Assembly: GCF_026239735.1 (NCBI RefSeq)
Contig: NZ_JAPIVT010000001.1
Coordinates: forward strand, 434,001-498,000
Source: Pedobacter sp. MC2016-05
GTDB taxonomy: Bacteria > Bacteroidota > Bacteroidia > Sphingobacteriales > Sphingobacteriaceae
Length of the DNA: 64,000 nt
Direction: 5' to 3'
The number at the start of each line of letters is the position of its first letter. Position 1 is the stretch's first letter. The position numbers and the translations under genes are program-made. The notes beneath the pieces are model-generated. The model had not been told where the DNA came from and did not search any database. It saw only the letters and a list, made by a program, of their open reading frames with translations. Of the stretch, positions 17,579-25,664 are shown one piece after another.

Positions 17579-18865
17579 TTAAATGCCGAATGCCGCTTTA
17601 ACCTGATCTACATAATCCAATTTCTCCCAAGTAAACAGTTCAACACTAACGGTTTTTTCTTCACCGTAAGGGTTTTTAAAAGTTTTACTTACAGTTTCCG
17701 GGGTTCTGCCCATGTGCCCGTAAGCAGCTGTTTCACTATAAATCGGGTTTCTTAATTTTAAACGTTGTTCAATGAAATAAGGACGCATATCAAAAATTTC
17801 TTCCACTTTCTTGCTTATTTCGCCGTCAGTTAGGCCAACTTTTGCAGTCCCGTAAGTTACTACGTTAATTGAAGTTGGTTTTGCAACACCGATAGCGTAA
17901 GAAACCTGAACCAACACCTCATCGCATAAGCCAGCAGCAACAAGATTTTTTGCAATATGACGAGTAGCATAAGCAGCACTTCTATCTACCTTACTTGGAT
18001 CTTTGCCAGAGAAAGCGCCACCACCGTGAGCACCTTTACCACCATAAGTATCTACAATAATTTTTCGGCCAGTCAAACCCGTATCACCGTGTGGACCGCC
18101 AATTACAAATACTCCGGTCGGATTGATGTGGTAAGTGATGTCATCATTAAACAAATGAGCGTACTGCGGATATTTTGCTTTGATTCGCGGAATTAAAATG
18201 GAAACCAAATCACTTTTAATTTTGGTCAACATTTCTTCGTTGGCAGCGTCTTTATCTGCTTTGGATTCAGAATTAGGCTTCACAAAATCGTCATGCTGTG
18301 TAGAAATTACAATGGCGTCGATACGCTGAGGTTGGTTATCGTCAGAATATTCTAACGTTACCTGCGATTTTGCATCTGGACGTAAATAGCTGATTTCAGA
18401 ATTCTCTCTTCTTAAATTGGCTAATTCTCTCAATAAAGCGTGAGACAAATCAAGTGCCAATGGCATGTAGTTTTCAGTTTCGTTTGTAGCATAACCAAAC
18501 ATCATTCCCTGGTCGCCTGCACCCTGCTCTTCTTTACTGCTTCTGTCTACCCCTTGGTTAATATCTTGCGATTGTTCGTGAATGGCAGATAAAATACCGC
18601 ATGAGTTAGCCTCGAACATGTATTCGCTTTTTGTATAACCAATTCTTTTGATTACATCACGGGCAATCTGTTGAACATCTAAATAGGTTTTTGATTTGAC
18701 CTCTCCAGCTAAAATTACTTGTCCGGTAGTTACTAAAGTTTCACAAGCTACTTTAGATTCTGCGTCAAATGCTAAGAAATTATCAATTAGTGCATCCGAA
18801 ATTTGATCGGCAATTTTATCTGGATGGCCTTCAGATACAGACTCTGATGTAAATAAATACGACAT
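17579..18865 (-). CDS. metK: S-adenosylmethionine synthetase
   Basis: Makes S-adenosylmethionine from methionine and ATP. Start [21 protein letters not shown] contains the ATP/methionine-binding block. [12 protein letters not shown] and [20 protein letters not shown], then [19 protein letters not shown], are the signature motifs of the family. The 428 residues agree with Bacteroidota MetK proteins. Upstream, on the same strand, lies a SAM-II-like riboswitch (18949-19024) ending 83 nt before the start, so expression is probably repressed when SAM is plentiful. The gene is monocistronic, with a terminator 14 bp after the stop. Confidence 0.97.
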   Translation of the reverse strand: MSYLFTSESVSEGHPDKIADQISDALIDNFLAFDAESKVACETLVTTGQVILAGEVKSKTYLDVQQIARDVIKRIGYTKSEYMFEANSCGILSAIHEQSQDINQGVDRSSKEEQGAGDQGMMFGYATNETENYMPLALDLSHALLRELANLRRENSEISYLRPDAKSQVTLEYSDDNQPQRIDAIVISTQHDDFVKPNSESKADKDAANEEMLTKIKSDLVSILIPRIKAKYPQYAHLFNDDITYHINPTGVFVIGGPHGDTGLTGRKIIVDTYGGKGAHGGGAFSGKDPSKVDRSAAYATRHIAKNLVAAGLCDEVLVQVSYAIGVAKPTSINVVTYGTAKVGLTDGEISKKVEEIFDMRPYFIEQRLKLRNPIYSETAAYGHMGRTPETVSKTFKNPYGEEKTVSVELFTWEKLDYVDQVKAAFGI

Positions 18866-18948
18866 TTATTAAATATTATTAGTGAAATGTAAACAAAATA
18901 AATAATTGCCAAAACCCCTTGAAAACAGGTTTGTTATGATTGGAAGGA

Positions 18949-19024
18949 GGCATTAGCAATTTTTTTAAGTGGTTGCAATCCGGTCCCGATGATCGGGATA
19001 GCAAATCAATCCACTTTTAATGCC
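18949..19024 (-). promoter_or_regulatory. SAM-II-like riboswitch in the metK leader
   Basis: Read on the minus strand, the leader shows the conserved pieces of the SAM-II (metA) aptamer in order. They are stem strand AAGTGG, then TGATTTG, CCGGATTGCAACC, closing strand CCACTT, an A-rich linker TTAAAAAAA and GCTAA. Between TGATTTG and CCGG there is an additional perfect hairpin (TCCCGA-TCA-TCGGGA). A further 7-bp complementarity (GGCATTA/TAATGCC) brackets the whole. The position in front of metK fits SAM sensing. I know SAM-II mainly from alphaproteobacterial met genes. The call rests on recalled consensus and needs a covariance-model search. Confidence 0.8.
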
Positions 19025-19069
19025 TGCAAAATTAGCATATTTTCTTTATTTCAAAAATTATAGATTATT

Positions 19070-19972
19070 TTGTACGCTCATTCTTACACTTTGCACACAA
19101 AGAACAATATACTTTTCATTATTAATCCTATTTCCGGTGGAAAGGGAAAGCTGCGTATTCCTGATTTTATCGATAAGTATCTTGATAAAGAAAAGTTTAA
19201 TGCAAATTTCGTATTCACAGAATATGTAGGCCATGCTTCGGAACTGGCAGATGAGGCCGCCACGAAAAATTTCGATGTGATTGTTGCCGCTGGCGGCGAT
19301 GGTACCATTAATGAAGTGGCCACCAAAGTTTTAAAACATAATATTACATTAGGGGTTCTGCCGCTAGGTTCTGGAAATGGTTTGGCCCGTTTTCTAAATA
19401 TTCCTAAAAACCTGCGCCACGCAATACTAGCTATAAATGCATTTAAGGTTGATAGAATAGATACTGCTGAATTCAATAACAAATGTTTCTTTAATTTAGC
19501 TGGTATGGGTTTTGACGCACATTTGAGCTCAGCTTTTTCAAGAGATAAAAAACGTGGTCTTGCAGGATATGTTAAGCTAGGGTTTCAAGAGGTCTTCAAC
19601 TATAAGCCCGAACAATATCTACTTGATATTGATGGCAAGGAATATAGAAGAAAAGCCTTTGCCGTTAGTATCGCAAATTCTTCGCAATATGGCAACGATG
19701 TTTACATATCGCCCAACGCATCAGTAAAGGACGGTTTGCTCGATGTTTGCATTATTAAGCCTTTTTCTATCTTGAAACTACCTATGTTAAGTTACATCAT
19801 GTTAAAAGGTATGGCAGAAACTTCTGATATGATTGAAATTATACGCGGAAAAAACATCAAAATTACAAGAGAACATGCGGGACCGGTTCATGTTGATGGC
19901 GAACCATTGCAGATGAGCGCCGATATTAAAGTGAGTATAAACCCACTTTCTTTAAAAGTTATAGTTCCTTAG
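19070..19972 (+). CDS. YegS/diacylglycerol-kinase-type lipid kinase
   Basis: Phosphorylates a lipid hydroxyl group using ATP. The catalytic domain shows FIINPISGGKGKL near the start, VIVAAGGDGTINEVA (the GGDGT nucleotide motif), LPLGSGNGLARFL, and FFNLAGMGFDAHLS. The C-terminal part has HVDGEPLQ, also conserved in the family. There is no ATG at the 5' end: a TAG at 19061 is followed only by ATT codons, TTG 19070 and TTG 19091, so translation starts at a TTG. The second TTG (MHTKNNILFIINP) would give the more usual length. It is divergent from metK and its riboswitch. Confidence 0.87.
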   Translation: MYAHSYTLHTKNNILFIINPISGGKGKLRIPDFIDKYLDKEKFNANFVFTEYVGHASELADEAATKNFDVIVAAGGDGTINEVATKVLKHNITLGVLPLGSGNGLARFLNIPKNLRHAILAINAFKVDRIDTAEFNNKCFFNLAGMGFDAHLSSAFSRDKKRGLAGYVKLGFQEVFNYKPEQYLLDIDGKEYRRKAFAVSIANSSQYGNDVYISPNASVKDGLLDVCIIKPFSILKLPMLSYIMLKGMAETSDMIEIIRGKNIKITREHAGPVHVDGEPLQMSADIKVSINPLSLKVIVP

Positions 19973-19973
19973 C

Positions 19974-20005
19974 TTTACAAAACCTTCCATTACTTTCTAC
20001 CTTTG
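19974..20005 (+). promoter_or_regulatory. Promoter of the SUI1 gene
   Basis: TTTA at 19974-19977 and TACCTTTG at 19998-20005, spacing 20 bp. The ATG at 20010 starts only 4 nt after the -7 element, so the mRNA is probably leaderless or nearly so. Confidence 0.6.
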
Positions 20006-20009
20006 TATA

Positions 20010-20360
20010 ATGAAACCAAAAAAAAATAGCCTGAGTGATCTTGGTGGAATTATGTATTCTACAAATCCGGAATTCGAATATGAAGAGGAAGTAGACGATA
20101 CAGTAACCTCACCAAATAACCAGCAAGATTTACGGGTAATGCTCGATAAGAAAAATAGGGGAGGAAAGGCAGTAACGCTTGTCACCGGTTTTAGAGGTAA
20201 AACAGAAGATCTAGAGGTTTTAGGAAAAATGCTAAAAACCAAATGTGGTGTCGGTGGATCTGTAAAAGATGGTGAAATTATGATTCAGGGCGACGTGCGA
20301 GATAAGATAATGGTTATTCTTCAAAAAGACGGTTACAAGGTGAAAAAAGCTGGGGGATAA
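20010..20360 (+). CDS. SUI1/eIF1-like translation factor (YciH type)
   Basis: Small protein of 116 residues with the SUI1 domain in its second half: LDKKNRGGKAVTLVTGFRGK, LGKMLKTKCGVGGSVKDGEI and MIQGDVRDKIMVILQKDGYK. In eukaryotes eIF1 controls start-codon choice; the bacterial YciH proteins have been linked to translation control under stress. The N-terminal 40 residues are acidic and poorly conserved. It is a single gene preceded by a near-leaderless promoter. The spacer 20361-20661 after it holds no recognisable gene, only the pckA promoter at its end. Confidence 0.92.
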   Translation: MKPKKNSLSDLGGIMYSTNPEFEYEEEVDDTVTSPNNQQDLRVMLDKKNRGGKAVTLVTGFRGKTEDLEVLGKMLKTKCGVGGSVKDGEIMIQGDVRDKIMVILQKDGYKVKKAGG

Positions 20361-20610
20361 TTTAGTAGTAAACCTTAGCTTCTAAAACTGGAACATAACA
20401 TCATTGGAAGGCTCCGTCGATCCATCCTCTTGAACGCTGTTTCTTCCAGCGAAGAAAATCTGAGTTATTATTTCTTTATACGGGCCTGCATCTTAGTGTA
20501 TTTTTTTCATTTTTTTAAGGCTTTAAAATGGTATTTAAAATACTGTAAGTAAGATAGTTGTGCAATAGTGTAATTGCTACAATATGTAAATAATTACTTA
20601 AAAATACTAG

Positions 20611-20639
20611 TTTGTTTCATCAATTACTCTTTACCTTTG
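20611..20639 (+). promoter_or_regulatory. Probable pckA promoter
   Basis: TTTG at 20611-20614 and TACCTTTG at 20632-20639, spaced by 17 bp (slightly short), 22 bp before the pckA ATG. Confidence 0.6.
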
Positions 20640-20661
20640 CCTCACTAACTAACTTATTGTT

Positions 20662-22257
20662 ATGAGCAAAAAGAAACTGCATGCGCCAGATTTAAGCTAT
20701 TTAAATTTAGGCGAAAACAATGCCGTAAAGTACCAATTATCTCCAATGGAATTAATTGATGAAGCCTTATTAAATAAAGAGGGCGAATTAGCATCATCTG
20801 GCGCATTAGCTGTTGATACTGGCAAGTTTACCGGTCGTTCTCCCAAAGACAGATTTATCGTGAACGACGATATTACTGAAAGCACTGTTTGGTGGGGTGA
20901 GGTAAATATCAAAATTAGTCCGGCAAATTTTGATCAATTGTTTGCCAAAATCACAAGCTATCTGATAGATAAAAAAATCTACGTTCGTGATGCTTCCGCA
21001 TGTGCCGACCCTGATTACTCCATTTCTATTAGGGTAGTGACAGAAACCGCTTATCAAAATCTTTTTGCAAACAACCTTTTTCTTAGACCAGAAATTGATG
21101 ATTTAGGATCTACGCCCGAATGGACAATTATTGCAGCGCCGGGCTTTTTAGCAGATCCAATGTCAGACGGCACGCGGCAAGAAAATTTCTCCATTATCAA
21201 TTTCACTAAGAAGATAATTTTAATTGGCGGAAGTGGATATACTGGAGAAATTAAAAAAGGAATTTTCTCTGTTTTAAACTTCATCCTTCCAATCTATAGA
21301 AATACACTTTCAATGCATTGTTCGGCAAATGTGGGTAATGATGGCGATACTGCAATATTCTTTGGTCTTTCCGGAACGGGTAAAACGACTTTATCGGCTG
21401 ATCCTGAGAGAGGATTGATAGGCGATGATGAGCATGGATGGGGAAATGATTCTGTTTTTAACTTTGAAGGAGGTTGTTATGCTAAATGTGTAGATTTAAC
21501 AGAAGAGAAAGAACCACAAATATATAAAGCAATAAAATTCGGGGCACTTTTAGAAAACATTAATTTCTTCAATAATACTAAAGAGGTAGATTTTTCAAAT
21601 ATTCAAAAAACAGAAAATACGAGGGTAGCTTATCCGATTGATTTTATTGACAATGCGATTGTACCATCAATTGCTTCTGTTCCTAAAAACATATTTTTCT
21701 TGACAGCTGATGCTTTTGGCGTGCTGCCACCAATCTCGAGGTTGAATGTTGAGCAGGCCATGTTTCATTTTATGAGCGGCTACACAGCTAAGGTGGCAGG
21801 AACCGAGGCGGGTATTAACGAGCCCCAACTCACCTTTTCAGCTTGTTTTGGCAAGGCTTTTCTTCCATTGCATCCTTCAAAATATGCGGCGTTATTGGGT
21901 GAAAAAATGAAAGCCCATAAAGTAAATGTTTGGCTAGTGAACACGGGTTGGAGTGGCGGTCCGTATGGCGTTGGAAAGCGAATGAAATTAAGTTATACCA
22001 GAGCAATGATTTCTGCTGCTTTGAACGGAAATTTAGATCACCACCACTACAAAATGCACCATGTTTTTAAATTAATGATTCCTTTACATTGCCCTAACGT
22101 TCCCGATGAAATATTAGATCCATCGAAAACCTGGAGCAGCCAGGAAGAATACTTTTTGAAAGCTTATGAACTGGCAAATGCTTTTGCCGATAATTTTAAA
22201 CAGTTTGAACAACCCAAAGTGTCAAAACTACACCAAGAAGAGTTAAAAGCGTGCTAA
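20662..22257 (+). CDS. pckA: Phosphoenolpyruvate carboxykinase (ATP)
   Basis: Interconverts oxaloacetate plus ATP and phosphoenolpyruvate plus CO2, the entry to gluconeogenesis. The 531-residue protein has the ATP-type features: FTGRSPKDRFIV near the N-terminus, the PEPCK-specific P-loop FFGLSGTGKTTLSADPERGL (residues about 233-252) with the kinase-2 motif LIGDDEHGW, and FLTADAFGVLPPIS. It is monocistronic with its own promoter and terminator. The GTP-dependent PEPCK family has a quite different sequence, so the ATP type is clear. Confidence 0.97.
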   Translation: MSKKKLHAPDLSYLNLGENNAVKYQLSPMELIDEALLNKEGELASSGALAVDTGKFTGRSPKDRFIVNDDITESTVWWGEVNIKISPANFDQLFAKITSYLIDKKIYVRDASACADPDYSISIRVVTETAYQNLFANNLFLRPEIDDLGSTPEWTIIAAPGFLADPMSDGTRQENFSIINFTKKIILIGGSGYTGEIKKGIFSVLNFILPIYRNTLSMHCSANVGNDGDTAIFFGLSGTGKTTLSADPERGLIGDDEHGWGNDSVFNFEGGCYAKCVDLTEEKEPQIYKAIKFGALLENINFFNNTKEVDFSNIQKTENTRVAYPIDFIDNAIVPSIASVPKNIFFLTADAFGVLPPISRLNVEQAMFHFMSGYTAKVAGTEAGINEPQLTFSACFGKAFLPLHPSKYAALLGEKMKAHKVNVWLVNTGWSGGPYGVGKRMKLSYTRAMISAALNGNLDHHHYKMHHVFKLMIPLHCPNVPDEILDPSKTWSSQEEYFLKAYELANAFADNFKQFEQPKVSKLHQEELKAC

Positions 22258-22324
22258 TTTGTACTTAAAATACATTTTTTGGGCGAAAAATTTGCAATTA
22301 GGTTTTTTTTTAGTTTTTATTGTG

Positions 22325-22356
22325 AAAGAATTGCCTCTAGCTGGGGCAATTCTTTT
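22325..22356 (+). terminator. Terminator after pckA
   Basis: Stem AAAGAATTGCC / GGCAATTCTTT with a short loop and following T residues. Confidence 0.85.
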
Positions 22357-22447
22357 GTTATACGCCTAGGTGGTTACCGTAAACTAAATGTTAAGTAACG
22401 ATTTAATTGTTTATTGATTTATTAATTTGTAATTTAAAATCAATTTA

Positions 22448-22455
22448 TAAATTTG
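22448..22455 (+). promoter_or_regulatory. Promoter -7 element for the exbB operon
   Basis: TAAATTTG about 100 bp before exbB. No TTTG stands at the ideal distance. The leader between is strongly A-rich (repeats of AAAATTAAAAA), a feature that supports initiation in Bacteroidota where Shine-Dalgarno sequences are rare. Confidence 0.4.
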
Positions 22456-22554
22456 TTTTTCGCAACAAAACCAGATAACAATCGTTGTGTGTAGTACAAA
22501 AGTAAAAACAGCTAAAAATTAAAAACAAGAACTAAAACTAAAAATTAAAAAAAA

Positions 22555-23385
22555 ATGGCAAACGCACCAAAACCAACAACTGTTAAAAAAGAGAGCTCTT
22601 CAAGTGCTTCAAATGTTTTTGCAACATTAGTAATTCCAATTTGTATTGTAATCGGCTTTATCATTTGGAGATTTGTATTAGGAGATCCATCAAACTTTAT
22701 CGACAATAACAACGAAAATTTACCATTACCAAACAACTATCCTGGTACAGCTTATAAAGGTGGTCCGATCGTAGCTATCCTAATCGGTTTATTATTAACT
22801 ACAATCGTTTTCTCAATCGAACGTTTAATCGTTATTGGAAAAGCAAGTGGTAAATCAAGCTTAGATACTTTTATCATCAAAGTAAAAGGTTTCTTAAACG
22901 CTGGTAACATCGAAGCGGCAAAAGCAGAATGTGATAAACAACAAGGATCTGTTGCTAACGTAATCAAATCTGGTTTGAAAAAATATAGCGAAGTTGAAGC
23001 TGACACTAACTTAGATGTTGAGCAATCAATTGTTGCCATCCAAAAAGAAGTTGAAGAAGCTACAGCTTTAGAAATGCCTATGTTAGAGCAAAATTTAACT
23101 ATTATTGCTACTTTGGTATCTATCGGTACTTTGATCGGTTTATTAGGTACAGTAACAGGTATGATCCGTGCATTCGCAGGTTTAGCTAACTCTGGTGCTC
23201 CAGATCAATCAGCATTAGCAGTAGGTATCTCTGAGGCACTAATTAACACAATGACTGGTATCGGTGTATCTACATTAGCAATTATCATGTACAACATATT
23301 AACTTCTAAAATTGATAAGTTGACGTATGCAATTGATGAGGCTGGTTTCAGCATCGTTCAAACTTACGCTAGCTCGCATAAATAA
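22555..23385 (+). CDS. exbB: ExbB/TolQ/MotA family proton-channel subunit
   Basis: Core of the inner-membrane motor that energises TonB. The 276-residue protein has an additional N-terminal membrane segment (FATLVIPICIVIGFIIWRFV), a second segment GPIVAILIGLLLTTIVFSIE, and the two conserved C-terminal helices around LTIIATLVSIGTLIGLLGTV and INTMTGIGVSTLAIIMYNIL. The loop between has the usual charged helix (IKVKGFLNAGNIEAAKAECD). It opens an operon of seven genes ending with the TPR protein at 28404. Confidence 0.93.
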   Translation: MANAPKPTTVKKESSSSASNVFATLVIPICIVIGFIIWRFVLGDPSNFIDNNNENLPLPNNYPGTAYKGGPIVAILIGLLLTTIVFSIERLIVIGKASGKSSLDTFIIKVKGFLNAGNIEAAKAECDKQQGSVANVIKSGLKKYSEVEADTNLDVEQSIVAIQKEVEEATALEMPMLEQNLTIIATLVSIGTLIGLLGTVTGMIRAFAGLANSGAPDQSALAVGISEALINTMTGIGVSTLAIIMYNILTSKIDKLTYAIDEAGFSIVQTYASSHK

Positions 23386-23459
23386 TATTTTGAAAATATT
23401 TTTACCGGCTTTATGGAAAACCGGAAAAAAGATCATCATTATTAAAAAGTAAAAATATT

Positions 23460-24074
23460 ATGCCTAGAATTAAAGTTAAAAGAACCAGTACAGTAACAGA
23501 TATGACCGCCATGTGCGACGTAGCTGCACTGTTACTTACGTTCTTCATATTAACTGCTACGGCGAAACAACCTGAACCATTAGCGGTATCCACCCCTTCA
23601 TCAACGTATGAATTTAAGGTGCCCGTTGAGAACAATGCAATTTTAACCATTGGTCAGGGTAAGGTTTTTTTCGAGGTTGCAGGTCAGAAAGTTAAGGCTA
23701 GAACCTTAGAGTTGATTGGACAGCAGTACAACATTACATTTTCTCCTGAAGAAATTAAAAAGTTTTCTTTAGTTGCATCATTCGGTGTTCCTGTATCAAG
23801 TCTAAAATCGTTTCTTGCACTTGATGGAGGTGAGCGTATGAAGCCGGGAGTACAAACTGGTATTCCAACAGATTCAACTGATAACCAGTTAAACTCGTGG
23901 GTACTACAAGCCCGTACTGCAACTGCAGAGGTTAATTCTCAACCAATGCGTGTAAGTATCAAAGGAGATTCAAAAGAAGAATATCCGGTAGTTAAAAAAA
24001 TTGTGGATGTATTGCAGAAGCAAAAAGTAAACAAATTCTTATTGGTTACAAACGCTGAAGCTAGAAGAAAATAA
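23460..24074 (+). CDS. exbD: ExbD/TolR family protein, first copy
   Basis: Second component of the TonB motor. The membrane helix shows VTDMTAMCDVAALLLTFFIL, with the motif Asp retained (CDVAALLL in place of the usual VDL/VDI form). A long periplasmic domain follows (204 residues in total). It lies 74 bp after exbB and 3 bp before the second exbD, so the motor probably uses two different ExbD chains, as is common in Bacteroidota. Confidence 0.92.
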   Translation: MPRIKVKRTSTVTDMTAMCDVAALLLTFFILTATAKQPEPLAVSTPSSTYEFKVPVENNAILTIGQGKVFFEVAGQKVKARTLELIGQQYNITFSPEEIKKFSLVASFGVPVSSLKSFLALDGGERMKPGVQTGIPTDSTDNQLNSWVLQARTATAEVNSQPMRVSIKGDSKEEYPVVKKIVDVLQKQKVNKFLLVTNAEARRK

Positions 24075-24077
24075 GAA

Positions 24078-24584
24078 ATGGCAGAATTAAACACAGGCGG
24101 GAAGAAAGCCACGCCAAGAGTCGATATGACGCCGATGGTAGATTTGATGTTCCTTTTGGTGACATTCTTTATCTTAACAACTTCAATTTCTACGCCACAG
24201 GCAATGGATATTGTGAAGCCAGATAAAGATGATAACAACAAGGACAATAGATTGGAACTGAAAGCTTCTAAAACCATGACTATTTTATTAGGTAAAAACG
24301 ATAAGGTAGCTTGGTATATGGGAGAGGCTGGTGCAACAGCTCCAACTTTTGAAAATTTATCACAAGTTGAAAAATCGATCATCGACAACAGAAAAACAGC
24401 AGATGCATCTGGTGTAAAAGGAGAATTTGTGGTATTGGTTAAACCAACCAGCGGTTCTAACTTCAAAAACTTTGTTGATATCATGGATGAATTAGAAATA
24501 TTGAAGGTAAAAGTTCGTCAGATTGATGATGACAATATCTTGGATAACGAAAAAGAAGCTATGAAAGCTCAAGGTATTTTATAA
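24078..24584 (+). CDS. exbD: ExbD/TolR family protein, second copy
   Basis: Partner of the preceding ExbD. It has the canonical helix VDMTPMVDLMFLLVTFFILT (about residues 15-34) with the essential Asp, then a periplasmic domain with MTILLGKNDKVAWYMG and VVLVKPTSGSNFKNFVDIMD. It is clearly the paralogue of the orphan ExbD at 16981-17511. Gene spacing of 3 bp to the previous gene and 18 bp to tonB indicates one transcript. Confidence 0.93.
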   Translation: MAELNTGGKKATPRVDMTPMVDLMFLLVTFFILTTSISTPQAMDIVKPDKDDNNKDNRLELKASKTMTILLGKNDKVAWYMGEAGATAPTFENLSQVEKSIIDNRKTADASGVKGEFVVLVKPTSGSNFKNFVDIMDELEILKVKVRQIDDDNILDNEKEAMKAQGIL

Positions 24585-24602
24585 TTTGTTAAATCAGTAA
24601 CC

Positions 24603-25424
24603 ATGTCAAAGTTAGATATTTTAAGAAGTCAGTGGATTGAAGTGGTTTTTGAAGGTAAAAACAAAAACTACGGCGCTTACCAGTTGCGTAAAACCAACGG
24701 GTCCAATACCACTAGGGCATTGATTATTGGTTCAATAGTATTTCTTGCATTCTTCTTCGCTCCTAAAATCTATGGCCTTATCAAAGGTTCAATAGATACC
24801 GAAGAGAAAGTTGAAAAAGCAAAAGAGGTAATTATTGCTCCACCGCCCCCAGTAAACCCAGAAACACCACCACCGCCACCGGTAGAGCCACCGCCACCAA
24901 AAGTGGATCAGGTAAAAATGCCACCTCCAATCGTAAAGCCAGATGAGCAGGTACGTGATGAGGAACCACCAACGGTTGAGAAATTAAAAGAAGCTGATCC
25001 AGGTCAGCGTGATATCAAAGGTGATCCAACTGCTGATATCGTGATTGCCGAACCAGTAGGTGAGGGTCCAAAAAGAGAAGCTGCTGTTGCTGTTGATGAT
25101 AACAAAGTTTATGACTTCGTTAGTATCGAGAAACAACCAGAATTCCCGGGAGGTATTTCTAAGTTTTACGGTTATTTAAGTAAAGCTATTAAGTACCCAC
25201 CAATGGCGCAGGAAAACAACGTTCAGGGTAAAGTATTTTTATCTTTCGTTGTGGAAAAGGATGGTAAGTTAACTGATATTACAGTTACCCGTGGTTTGGG
25301 TAGCGGTACTGATGAAGAAGCTATCCGCGTACTAAAGGCAAGTCCACGTTGGAACCCAGGTATTCAAAATGGTAAGCCTGTAAGGGTAAAATACAACATC
25401 AACGTTAACTTTACATTGAACTAA
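24603..25424 (+). CDS. tonB: TonB energy-transducing protein
   Basis: Spans the periplasm to pull on TonB-dependent receptors such as the SusC in this window. The 273-residue protein has a cytoplasmic start with KNKNYGAYQLRK, one membrane helix (ALIIGSIVFLAFFFAP, about residues 39-54), a proline-rich linker (APPPPVNPETPPPPPVEPPP, about residues 79-98) and a C-terminal TonB domain with EFPGGISKFYGYLSKAIKYP and GKVFLSFVVEKDGKLTDI. The KNYGAYxLR start is typical of Bacteroidota TonB. It follows two exbD genes in one operon. Confidence 0.96.
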   Translation: MSKLDILRSQWIEVVFEGKNKNYGAYQLRKTNGSNTTRALIIGSIVFLAFFFAPKIYGLIKGSIDTEEKVEKAKEVIIAPPPPVNPETPPPPPVEPPPPKVDQVKMPPPIVKPDEQVRDEEPPTVEKLKEADPGQRDIKGDPTADIVIAEPVGEGPKREAAVAVDDNKVYDFVSIEKQPEFPGGISKFYGYLSKAIKYPPMAQENNVQGKVFLSFVVEKDGKLTDITVTRGLGSGTDEEAIRVLKASPRWNPGIQNGKPVRVKYNINVNFTLN

Positions 25425-25431
25425 TTAGTAA

Positions 25432-25659
25432 ATGTTAAATTTTGATATTTTTAAGCAAAAATCGCCTAAACAGCGGTTTTTGCTCATTTTAGGCCTAGTC
25501 ACCTTCGTGCTTTATGTAGTGATGGGTCTAGCGTTTATCTTATGGGAGCCCCTGGCCATCAGGTTTAATTTAATTCCAGCCTGGGGAAGAATAGCCATTG
25601 GTATCTTTTTAATCTTTTATGCTTTCATCAGGCTTTTAAGTTTGGGGAGACGAGAATAA
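25432..25659 (+). CDS. Small membrane protein in the tonB operon
   Basis: A 75-residue protein with two hydrophobic segments (FLLILGLVTFVLYVVMGLAF and WGRIAIGIFLIFYAFIRLLS) and short charged ends. It starts 7 bp after tonB and ends 5 bp before the pstS-like gene, so it is co-transcribed. The function is unknown; its place suggests an accessory part of the TonB motor, but that is inference only. Confidence 0.75.
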   Translation: MLNFDIFKQKSPKQRFLLILGLVTFVLYVVMGLAFILWEPLAIRFNLIPAWGRIAIGIFLIFYAFIRLLSLGRRE

Positions 25660-25664
25660 GACAC

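Noticed and set aside
19084-19482. 132-codon minus-strand frame opposite the lipid-kinase gene
   Set aside because: Shadow of the GGDGT-containing kinase; composition rich in Ser and Leu as expected for an antisense frame.
23939-24484. 181-codon minus-strand frame across the two exbD genes
   Set aside because: Antisense shadow of two clear exbD genes; translation is only the complement of conserved codons.
24831-24960. CCACCGCCACC-type repeats as a possible tandem-repeat or CRISPR-like array
   Set aside because: They encode the proline-rich linker of TonB; there is no repeat-spacer pattern anywhere in the window.
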